A DNA stretch of 64,000 nt from Bacteroides neonati (GTDB lineage: Bacteria > Bacteroidota > Bacteroidia > Bacteroidales > Bacteroidaceae). Both the position numbers and the translations under genes were made by a program. The DNA is taken from NCBI RefSeq assembly GCF_000499785.1, contig NZ_HG726020.1, forward strand, positions 124,001 through 188,000. The letters run 5' to 3'. Below the pieces are notes generated by a model. It saw only the letters and a program-made list of their open reading frames with translations, had not been told where the DNA came from and ran no database searches. This document shows positions 54,934 to 62,335 of this stretch, piece by piece (within the stretch, counting starts at the first letter, position 1; each line of letters opens with the position of its first letter).

Positions 54934-55587
54934 CTAAATATAATACTCTACCATATCCACCAGTCCGGCACGTAGGGCATATTTAGTCGCTTCGTATACA
55001 TTGTTTGTTCCAAGTTTCCTGAAAATATTTTTTTTATGAGTAATAATGGTATGAGTGCTAGAGATACGCTCCATCGCTATTTCTTTTACTGATTTTCCGC
55101 GTACAATCAGTTTTAGTATATCAATTTCTGTGGCAGTCAGTATGGAATGAATTTTAGGCTTGTTAATATCGATAATCAGTAAATTAGTAATCTGATTACA
55201 TAGAAAACGTTCGCCGCGCGCAGCATAAATTAGAGCAGAACAGATCTCTTCACCTAAATTCTCTTTCAAAATCATACCTATATTCCTTTTTACACTCAGT
55301 TGACGGATAAGGTCATCACTAAATTCATTAGAAAATAGAATCCAAGAAGCACCTGAAAAGCGATTTCCAATAATGAAGAACTCTTCTATGCCATTCAGGT
55401 CGAACAGTATATAATCAAGAATAACCACAGGTTTACTATGCTCTATAAGCGCAAGTGTCAGCCCCTTCTTATCCACGACATCCACAATACGATACTCTGT
55501 AAAAGTCATAGAGATATATTGGCGTAATCCCATTCTGGTTATATCCTGATTATCTGCAATAATAAATGTAGTATCGGTGTTTATCAT
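54934..55587 (-). CDS. NarL/LuxR-type response regulator
   Basis: About 217 residues. A receiver-like domain begins TFIIADNQDITRMGL, with the aspartate in VVILDYILFDLNG in the phospho-acceptor place. The C-terminal LuxR helix-turn-helix starts LTATEIDILKLIVRGKSVKEIA and ends with a recognition helix KNIFRKLGTNNVYEAT. No sensor kinase is adjacent, so it is an orphan. An ATG at 55617 would add ten residues. Confidence 0.85.
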   Translation of the reverse strand: MINTDTTFIIADNQDITRMGLRQYISMTFTEYRIVDVVDKKGLTLALIEHSKPVVILDYILFDLNGIEEFFIIGNRFSGASWILFSNEFSDDLIRQLSVKRNIGMILKENLGEEICSALIYAARGERFLCNQITNLLIIDINKPKIHSILTATEIDILKLIVRGKSVKEIAMERISSTHTIITHKKNIFRKLGTNNVYEATKYALRAGLVDMVEYYI

Positions 55588-55686
55588 TATCCATTTTTTA
55601 TCTTTTGGTTTAATCACCGGAGCACTTACAGCTATACTAGTTGCTCCATCGAAAATTTATGCCTCTGCAAATATAGTAATGGCTTC

Positions 55687-55726
55687 ATAATCATACAATA
55701 CCACATATGTGGTATTGTATGATTAT
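55687..55726. repeat. Perfect 40-bp palindrome between hemL and the response regulator
   Basis: Positions 55687-55706 are followed directly by their exact reverse complement at 55707-55726, without spacer, centred on CATATG. It begins eight bases after the hemL stop codon on the leftward transcript and about 100 bases before the regulator start. As RNA it would form a 20-bp hairpin with no loop-sized spacer; as DNA it could be a double operator. No T-tract follows, so a standard terminator is less likely. Confidence 0.9.
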
Positions 55727-55734
55727 CTTAACGA

Positions 55735-57009
55735 TCATCCATTAAAATTCCCGGCAATACTGGCTACTCTATCTAATTGTTTCTCAGTATGAGCCACAGA
55801 TACGAAGCAAGCTTCGAACTGTGAGGGAGACAAATAGACGCCATGTGCTAACATATAGCGAAAAAAACTTCCAAAGCGAACGGTATCGCACTGCCTCACA
55901 TCTTCAAAATTATTCACTTCACCTTCGGTGAAAAATAAGGTGAACATATTTCCAACAGCATTAATAACGATACCTTTACCAGCCAGTTGCTTTCTCAATT
56001 GCTCAACAAACCGACCTGCTTTTTTATTCAACGCATCGTATACACCTTGTTGAGAGAGGAGATCAAGAGTCTTTATCCCAGCACTCATTGCTACCGGATT
56101 TCCAGATAGTGTACCCGCCTGATAAACATCCCCCTCAGGTGCCAACATTTGCATAATATCTGCCCTTCCACCAAAGGCTGCAGCAGGAAACCCACCACCT
56201 ACAATCTTTCCTACGGTAGTTAGGTCGGGCGTAATATTAAATAATTGTTGAGCCCCACCGGCTGTCAGACGAAAACCGGTAATCACTTCATCAAAAATAA
56301 GCAGAGCGCCATAAGCGAGAGTCACTTCACGAAGGTAATGCAGGAAACCGTTTTGGGAAGGTACTACGCCCATATTGGCAGGTACAGGCTCTACGATGAC
56401 GGCTGCAATTTCCTTACCGTGAATACTAAACAGATGGTCGACCGCCTTTTTATCATTGAAGGGAAGGCATAGCGTATATGCCACAAACGCATCTGGAACA
56501 CCGGCAGATAAAGCGCTAGCTAAAGTAGTCACTCCTGATCCGGCACCAACAAGCAGATGATCGACATGTCCGTGATAGCATCCGACAAACTTCACAATCA
56601 GATTTCGGTTGGTATATCCCCGAGCCAGACGGATGGCCGACATCACCGCTTCAGTACCCGAATTAACAAAACGCACACGTTCCATCGAGGGGATAAAATG
56701 ATTGACTCTACGAGCGAGTTCTGTTTCCTGTAAAGTAGGAATACCATAACTAGTTCCAAGTTTAATCGATTGATTAACAGTACGCAAAACCGCTGAATGA
56801 GCATATCCGAGAATAAACACCCCCCATGATAAACAAAAATCGATATAATCGTTACCGTCCACATCTGTCAATATTACTCCTTTGGCTCGCTCAATGAAAA
56901 GAGGATTCTCTCCCACAGCTTTTAAGGCACGCACGGGACTGTTTACCCCTCCGGGAATATACTTCAATGCCTCTTTATAGGCTGCAATAGATTTTGTTCT
57001 GTTTAACAT
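55735..57009 (-). CDS. hemL: Glutamate-1-semialdehyde 2,1-aminomutase
   Basis: A 424-residue PLP enzyme that makes 5-aminolevulinate. Blocks are SIAAYKEALKYIPGGVNSPVRA at the start, NSGTEAVMSAIRLAR, FDEVITGFRL and the Schiff-base lysine in TTVGKIVGGGFPAAA. It overlaps hemA by seven bases, which supplies its substrate. It is the last gene of the leftward sulfate/siroheme operon. Confidence 0.96.
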   Translation of the reverse strand: MLNRTKSIAAYKEALKYIPGGVNSPVRALKAVGENPLFIERAKGVILTDVDGNDYIDFCLSWGVFILGYAHSAVLRTVNQSIKLGTSYGIPTLQETELARRVNHFIPSMERVRFVNSGTEAVMSAIRLARGYTNRNLIVKFVGCYHGHVDHLLVGAGSGVTTLASALSAGVPDAFVAYTLCLPFNDKKAVDHLFSIHGKEIAAVIVEPVPANMGVVPSQNGFLHYLREVTLAYGALLIFDEVITGFRLTAGGAQQLFNITPDLTTVGKIVGGGFPAAAFGGRADIMQMLAPEGDVYQAGTLSGNPVAMSAGIKTLDLLSQQGVYDALNKKAGRFVEQLRKQLAGKGIVINAVGNMFTLFFTEGEVNNFEDVRQCDTVRFGSFFRYMLAHGVYLSPSQFEACFVSVAHTEKQLDRVASIAGNFNG

Positions 57010-57929
57010 TCGGAAGTTTGTTTTATGAATGATGAGTCAATAAGCAACGTTTTTTTCACCTCCTGCCACTTGCCTAACTTGGCCATCTCTTCTTCAATAA
57101 TCTTTTCTGCACTTTTTACTTCATTCTGTCGATACGAGAGCGTTTGTTTAGCAAAATGTTCGATATCTTCGATATTATACAAGGTGATGCCCGGCATGTC
57201 TCCTACGCACTGATCCACATCGCGCGGAAAAGCAAGATCAAATACTAGTATTTCACCTCTGTCTTGGGGGAAGTCTGCAGGATGAATGAGCGAATGGGGA
57301 GCAGAAGTAGCGCAAATGAGCACATGAGAGAAACGGAGTAAGTCCCTCTTCTTGTCTAACGCCATGGCTGTACCATTATACTTTCGAGCCATCTCAACGG
57401 CTTTTTCGATATTACGATTAGATAGATATATATTGACTGCACCTCGGGCCGTAAGAAATTTCAGTATATTCTCCGTCAATTTGTTGATGCCGATAATACC
57501 CACTATTTTGTTTTTCAAATCGATACCATACTCACCTAGCATATCGACAGTAACCTGACTGTGCGAAACAGCTCCCTCGGCAATTTTTGTTTCGGTTCGC
57601 ACACGCTTACCTACGTGTATAGCCGTCTGAAACAATCGGTTAAGCGAAGACGATAGGGAGTAATTTCTTGCTGCCTGCACATACGCCTGCTTCAGTTGCC
57701 CTTGTATGGCACGCTCACCAATGAGCGAAGATTCCAGTCCGGAAGCAACTCTGAACAAGTGACGAGCCAGTTTATCAGGTATTTCGCCTTCGCCCCAATA
57801 TACTTCGACACGATTGCAGGTAGCCAACAGCACGTGTGGCACACTTTGGTCCAGTTTTATAGTTGCCGATAGGTTTTCTCTTTCGGCAAGCGTATAGTCG
57901 GCATGATTGATTGATTTACTTTGAATCAT
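57003..57929 (-). CDS. hemA: Glutamyl-tRNA reductase, short form
   Basis: A 308-residue enzyme; common HemA proteins are about 410-430. The catalytic cysteine is in LATCNRVEVYWG, the tRNA/substrate region in SSLIGERAIQGQLKQAYVQA, and the NADPH domain in IVGIIGINKLTENI and DLAFPRDVDQ. The spine ends soon after KSAEKIIEEEMAKLGKW, so most of the C-terminal dimerisation domain is missing. It converts glutamyl-tRNA to glutamate-1-semialdehyde. Neighbours are the precorrin-2 dehydrogenase and hemL. Confidence 0.9.
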   Translation of the reverse strand: MIQSKSINHADYTLAERENLSATIKLDQSVPHVLLATCNRVEVYWGEGEIPDKLARHLFRVASGLESSLIGERAIQGQLKQAYVQAARNYSLSSSLNRLFQTAIHVGKRVRTETKIAEGAVSHSQVTVDMLGEYGIDLKNKIVGIIGINKLTENILKFLTARGAVNIYLSNRNIEKAVEMARKYNGTAMALDKKRDLLRFSHVLICATSAPHSLIHPADFPQDRGEILVFDLAFPRDVDQCVGDMPGITLYNIEDIEHFAKQTLSYRQNEVKSAEKIIEEEMAKLGKWQEVKKTLLIDSSFIKQTSEC

Positions 57930-57938
57930 ATTGGTTTG

Positions 57939-58412
57939 TTATTTAAGAGACTCTTTATCTATTTGCACCCATTCTATAATCCGGTCACGTATTCGGAGCG
58001 ATCTGCGCACATCGGTTGCATTGGAGGAAACCGAAATGCAAATCGCCCCTTCTTGGTAAATGGCAGGTGAAGCAATATCACATAAAGCCGGATTGTCACA
58101 TACGCTGGCCAGCACTCCCAACTCCTGGGCATCTTGTTTGATTTGTCGGTTCAGTACTTCATTTTCAGTACAGATATAGGCCAAAAATACGCCCCGAAGA
58201 TCTTCCTTCTCGTACTTCTTCTGTATTAATGTGAAGGGTAGCGCACGAAATCCTTCACGAAAGTCTGGCGAAAAAACGGTTGCCTCTTTTGTAAAGCGGC
58301 TAAGGATCGTTGCTTTATGCATTCCTACCTTACCCCCACCTATTATCACAATTTTCTTTCCGGTGATATTAAGAGAAACCGGTAGAAAAATGAGGTTATT
58401 GTCTGTATTCAT
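57939..58412 (-). CDS. Precorrin-2 dehydrogenase (siroheme synthase N-terminal type)
   Basis: About 157 residues. The NAD-binding motif is KKIVIIGGGKVGMHKATIL, and SVCDNPALCDIASPAIYQ and ICISVSSNATDVRRSLRIRD match the dehydrogenase part of CysG/Met8. It oxidises precorrin-2 to sirohydrochlorin; the ferrochelatase step may be by the same protein or another. It overlaps nothing when the ATG at 58412 is used; a longer start at 58451 would run into cysH. Confidence 0.92.
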   Translation of the reverse strand: MNTDNNLIFLPVSLNITGKKIVIIGGGKVGMHKATILSRFTKEATVFSPDFREGFRALPFTLIQKKYEKEDLRGVFLAYICTENEVLNRQIKQDAQELGVLASVCDNPALCDIASPAIYQEGAICISVSSNATDVRRSLRIRDRIIEWVQIDKESLK

Positions 58413-58429
58413 AAACTGTTTTTTATTAT

Positions 58430-59140
58430 TTACCTGCGATGCAGACCACACTCCTTGTGTTCAGGGCTCTCCCACCACCAACGACCGGAACGGATGTCTT
58501 CGCCCGGCACAACCGAACGGGTACAAGGCTGACAGCCAATGCTAGGAAAATTTCTTTCGTGTAAAACATTAAACGGTACATTATGTGCACGTATATAATG
58601 CCACATTTGTTCTTCTGTCCAATGTACCAACGGGTTTACTTTAATCAACCGATTAGTGGCATCCCATTCCACACTCTTTACACCTGTACGTGTTACAGAT
58701 TGCTGGTTACGTAAGCCGCAAATCCACACATCGAGCGTAGCAAAGGCTCGGAGCAACGGCTCTATCTTACGAACGCCACAACAGGCTTTACGCTTATCTA
58801 CACTCTCGTAAAAGGCATTGATACCGTTGTCTGTTACATATTTCTCGACAGCGTTATGCTCGGGGAAATAGACTTCCATCCGAATATCATATCGGTTATT
58901 CGTTCGATCTATCAAGTGATAAGTTTCTGGAAACAGTCGTCCCGTATCAATGGTAAAGATACGTGCATGCGGATTGATACGTACAATCATATCGGTCAGC
59001 ACTTGATCTTCCAAACCCATACTTGACGCCAAAGCAATACGATTTCCAAAACGCTCGAGCAGATATACCAGAAGTTCCTGAGGCGACTTATTTTCAAAAT
59101 CTGCACAGAGTTGTGTTGCTACTATTTCAGGGTTTTCCAT
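58430..59140 (-). CDS. cysH: APS/PAPS reductase CysH
   Basis: A 236-residue enzyme that reduces activated sulfate to sulfite. The fold signature LASSMGLEDQVLTDMI and the C-terminal ECGLH catalytic motif are present. The cysteine pairs CC (in KACCGVRK) and C-x-x-C (IGCQPC) are the ligands of a [4Fe-4S] cluster, characteristic of enzymes that use APS directly. It follows cysN by two bases and no APS kinase (cysC) is seen in the operon. Confidence 0.93.
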   Translation of the reverse strand: MENPEIVATQLCADFENKSPQELLVYLLERFGNRIALASSMGLEDQVLTDMIVRINPHARIFTIDTGRLFPETYHLIDRTNNRYDIRMEVYFPEHNAVEKYVTDNGINAFYESVDKRKACCGVRKIEPLLRAFATLDVWICGLRNQQSVTRTGVKSVEWDATNRLIKVNPLVHWTEEQMWHYIRAHNVPFNVLHERNFPSIGCQPCTRSVVPGEDIRSGRWWWESPEHKECGLHRR

Positions 59141-59142
59141 AT

Positions 59143-60423
59143 TTATTTCTTTTGTTTCGTAGGGTCTGTAATCATTCCGGCACCTACCGTTTCAAAGGTA
59201 GATGCATCGATAAAAACGAGGCTTCCTGTCAACCTATTTTCAGCATAATAGTCATAATGCAAAGGTTTGGAAGTCTTCAAACGAGCGTACACGATATCGT
59301 TCATATCAACTCGTTTATCGACACCATCTTGTTCGAGCGTGTTAATATTAACTTTGTAATCAATTTCCTTTACCATACCCATCATCTCGCCGGTTGCATG
59401 GCGAATGATATACTTGTGATTCAGAGACAAAGGGCAATGATTAAGCCAACATATCAGCAAAGGGATATCTGATCCATGACAAGGTTCCTCTCCCTGTTTC
59501 ACCAGTATGCAGCCTCGACTCACATCCACATCATCGGCCAAACTGACAGCGACGGATTGGGGTGCAGCAGCCTCCTGTAGGGTTTTATCAGCCTCATCAA
59601 TGGCTGTTACGGTAGAGTGTGTAAGTGATGGTAGTATGGTTACTTTATCGCCTACTTTCAGTTTACCACTTGCCAGACGTCCTGCATAGGCTCTATAGTC
59701 GGGAAATGTAACATTCTGTGGTCGTATCACATATTGCACAGGCAGACGCATGGGTAGCTGCTCAAGACCGTTTTTCAAGGGTAAGGTTTCAAGTAAATGC
59801 AGCAGTGTACCACCGGTGTACCAAGGCATATAAACTGAAGGGTTTACCACATTGTCTCCATCGCGTGCCGAGATAGGAATGTAATATACCTGCTTCAGAT
59901 CGAGCTTCTCGGCTACGGAGGCATATTCTTTTTGAATCTTCCTGTAGACCTCTTCCGAAAAATCAACCAAGTCCATCTTATTGATAGCTACAACCACATA
60001 GTCGAGCCGTAACAAGGAGGCAATATACGAATGCCGCTTGGTCTGCTCGAGTATTCCATGACGAGCATCTACTAAAATAATGGCAGAATCCGCAGTAGAA
60101 GCACCGGTCACCATGTTGCGAGTGTACTCAATATGTCCCGGCGTATCGGCTATGATAAACTTGCGACGAGGTGTGGCGAAGTAGCGATAAGCCACATCAA
60201 TCGTAATTCCTTGTTCACGTTCGGCACGGAGTCCATCGGTAAGTAAAGCTAAGTTTACCTCATCGCCTCCCAAGTGCTTGCTGGCTACCTTGACTGCCTC
60301 CAGCTGATCTTCGAAAATTGATTTGCTATCATACAGTAAGCGTCCTATCAAGGTGCTCTTTCCATCGTCTACACTGCCGGCTGTAGTAAAGCGTAGCAAT
60401 TCCATATCTAAATATCCGTTCAT
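59143..60423 (-). CDS. cysN: Sulfate adenylyltransferase subunit 1 (GTPase)
   Basis: A 426-residue EF-Tu-like GTPase. Motifs are G1 GSVDDGKSTLIGR, G3 DTPGHIEYTRNM and G4 NKMDLVDFS. Two beta-barrel domains follow. It drives APS formation by CysD. No C-terminal APS kinase domain is fused. Confidence 0.96.
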   Translation of the reverse strand: MNGYLDMELLRFTTAGSVDDGKSTLIGRLLYDSKSIFEDQLEAVKVASKHLGGDEVNLALLTDGLRAEREQGITIDVAYRYFATPRRKFIIADTPGHIEYTRNMVTGASTADSAIILVDARHGILEQTKRHSYIASLLRLDYVVVAINKMDLVDFSEEVYRKIQKEYASVAEKLDLKQVYYIPISARDGDNVVNPSVYMPWYTGGTLLHLLETLPLKNGLEQLPMRLPVQYVIRPQNVTFPDYRAYAGRLASGKLKVGDKVTILPSLTHSTVTAIDEADKTLQEAAAPQSVAVSLADDVDVSRGCILVKQGEEPCHGSDIPLLICWLNHCPLSLNHKYIIRHATGEMMGMVKEIDYKVNINTLEQDGVDKRVDMNDIVYARLKTSKPLHYDYYAENRLTGSLVFIDASTFETVGAGMITDPTKQKK

Positions 60424-60451
60424 CTTCTTTTTCTAATTTCAGGTAAAACAA

Positions 60452-61354
60452 CTAAAAATAACCCGCTTTCTTTCGGTCTTCCATGGATGCCTCCGAGCGT
60501 TTATCATCCGAACGTCCTCCACGCTCGGTAACTCTCGAGGAGGCTATTTCGTTAATGATATCTTCAAGGGTATTTGCTTCAGAAAGGGTAACACCGGTAC
60601 AGGTGATATCGCCTATCGTGCGGCAACGTACTTTATGACGCTCTACCTTTTCTTCGGGTTTAAGCTTCATAAACGGGTAATAGGCCAACCAAACGCCCTC
60701 ACGTTTAAAAATCTCACGTTCGTGAGTATAATACAAAGAAGGCAATTCAATTTTCTCCTGAAGAATGTATTGCCATACGTCCATCTCAGTCCAGTTACTA
60801 AGTGGGAACACCCGGAAGTGCTCATCTTGCTGTTTTTTGCCATTAAACAGATTCCATAACTCGGGTCGCTGGTTCTTAGGATCCCATTGTCCGAATGCAT
60901 CTCGGTGAGAAAAGAAACGCTCCTTAGCACGTGCTTTTTCCTCGTCACGCCGTGCTCCTCCCAACGCTACATCGAATTTATGCTTCTCCAGTGTATGGAG
61001 TAGTGTTATCGTTTGCAGTTTATTACGACTGGCGTTGTATCCGGTCTCTTCGATTACAGCTCCTGTATCAATTGATTCCTGCACCGAACCTACTATAAGC
61101 TTCACTCCCATCTTCCTTACCCATGCATCTCGAAAACGAATAGTCTCTTCGAAATTATGTCCCGTATCAATATGTAGAAACGGAAAAGGTATGGCTGCCG
61201 GATAAAAGGCTTTGTAGGCCAAGTGGGCTATAACGATAGAGTCTTTTCCGCCCGAAAACAACAAAACCGGTTTCTCAAACAGGGAGGCTACTTCGCGCAA
61301 GACATACACGGCCTCGGACTCCAGTTCTTTTAAATGTGTCATTTTTTCTTTCAT
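60452..61354 (-). CDS. cysD: Sulfate adenylyltransferase subunit 2
   Basis: A 300-residue PP-loop enzyme. The pyrophosphate loop is LLFSGGKDSIVIAHLA, and HIDTGHNFEETIRFRD, LGGARRDEEKARAKER and the C-terminal RYRTIGDI-like block (VRCRTIGDITCTGV) are typical of CysD. With CysN it makes APS from sulfate and ATP. It is followed by cysN 28 bases later. Confidence 0.97.
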   Translation of the reverse strand: MKEKMTHLKELESEAVYVLREVASLFEKPVLLFSGGKDSIVIAHLAYKAFYPAAIPFPFLHIDTGHNFEETIRFRDAWVRKMGVKLIVGSVQESIDTGAVIEETGYNASRNKLQTITLLHTLEKHKFDVALGGARRDEEKARAKERFFSHRDAFGQWDPKNQRPELWNLFNGKKQQDEHFRVFPLSNWTEMDVWQYILQEKIELPSLYYTHEREIFKREGVWLAYYPFMKLKPEEKVERHKVRCRTIGDITCTGVTLSEANTLEDIINEIASSRVTERGGRSDDKRSEASMEDRKKAGYF

Positions 61355-61366
61355 ACTTTTCGTTTT

Positions 61367-62335
61367 TTATAGTCCGTATTGAACATACCTTTTGGCGTAA
61401 TAAGATATAATCAATGCAGCTCCCGCACGGCGAATGGCCGTAAGACTTTCGACAAAAACACGCTTTTCATCAAATAAACCCTGTTGTGCTCCATTAATCA
61501 GCATGGAGTATTCGCCGGATACCTGGTAAGCCACCATGGGATAAGCGGGAAACTTACGGGAAGCGCGGTATATAATATCCAAATAAGGTAAAGCCGGTTT
61601 CACCATAATCCAATCGGTGCCTTCTTCTATATCCGCTTCAATCTCTTCTACCCCCTGATTCATCGTGCGGTAATCCATCTGGTAAGTTTTACGGTCACCA
61701 AAAGAAGGGGCTGAACCTGCCGCATCACGAAACGGGCCGTAATAGGCAGAGGCATATTTAGCCGAATAAGCTAGTATTCTGGTAGATAAGTTTGCTGTAT
61801 TCAGACGCCGACGAATAGCTTCAATCTGTCCGTCCATCATCGCCGAAGGGGCAACGAAGTCTGCTCCTGCCAAAGCATGCTGAAAAGCCATTTCGGCCAA
61901 CAGCGGCAAGGTTATATCGTTCTCTATATTGTGACAATCGAGCAATCCGCAATGACCATGTGAGGTATATCCGCACAAGCAAACATCCGTAAACACAACG
62001 ATCTGAGGAAAGCGTGCTTTAATAGCCCGAATAGCCCGGCAAATCAAACTATCAGGTTGATAAGCAGCTGTACCTTGTTCGTCTTTATCAGCTTCGGGAA
62101 TAACTCCGAACAATAATACTTTGTCAATACCCAGCAATGATACCTCATCAATATCTTTCAGTAATAGATCGATCGAAAAACGATAAACGTCTTTCATCGT
62201 TCCAATCTCTTCCTTTACCCCCTCTCCCTCGATTACAAAATAGGGATAGATAAAATCGGATGGAAGAATGGGTGCTACATCAGCATAATTATCTCTAATT
62301 TCTTGTGTCTTCCTTAATTCTCTGAAACGTTTCAT
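61367..62335 (-). CDS. hemB: Delta-aminolevulinic acid dehydratase
   Basis: A 322-residue TIM-barrel enzyme that condenses two ALA to porphobilinogen. The zinc-binding cysteines are in TDVCLCGYTSHGHCGLL, and the Schiff-base lysines are in LAYSAKYASAYYGPF and WIMVKPALPYLD. It overlaps the upstream hemC-cobA-hemD gene by about 40 bases. Confidence 0.97.
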   Translation of the reverse strand: MKRFRELRKTQEIRDNYADVAPILPSDFIYPYFVIEGEGVKEEIGTMKDVYRFSIDLLLKDIDEVSLLGIDKVLLFGVIPEADKDEQGTAAYQPDSLICRAIRAIKARFPQIVVFTDVCLCGYTSHGHCGLLDCHNIENDITLPLLAEMAFQHALAGADFVAPSAMMDGQIEAIRRRLNTANLSTRILAYSAKYASAYYGPFRDAAGSAPSFGDRKTYQMDYRTMNQGVEEIEADIEEGTDWIMVKPALPYLDIIYRASRKFPAYPMVAYQVSGEYSMLINGAQQGLFDEKRVFVESLTAIRRAGAALIISYYAKRYVQYGL

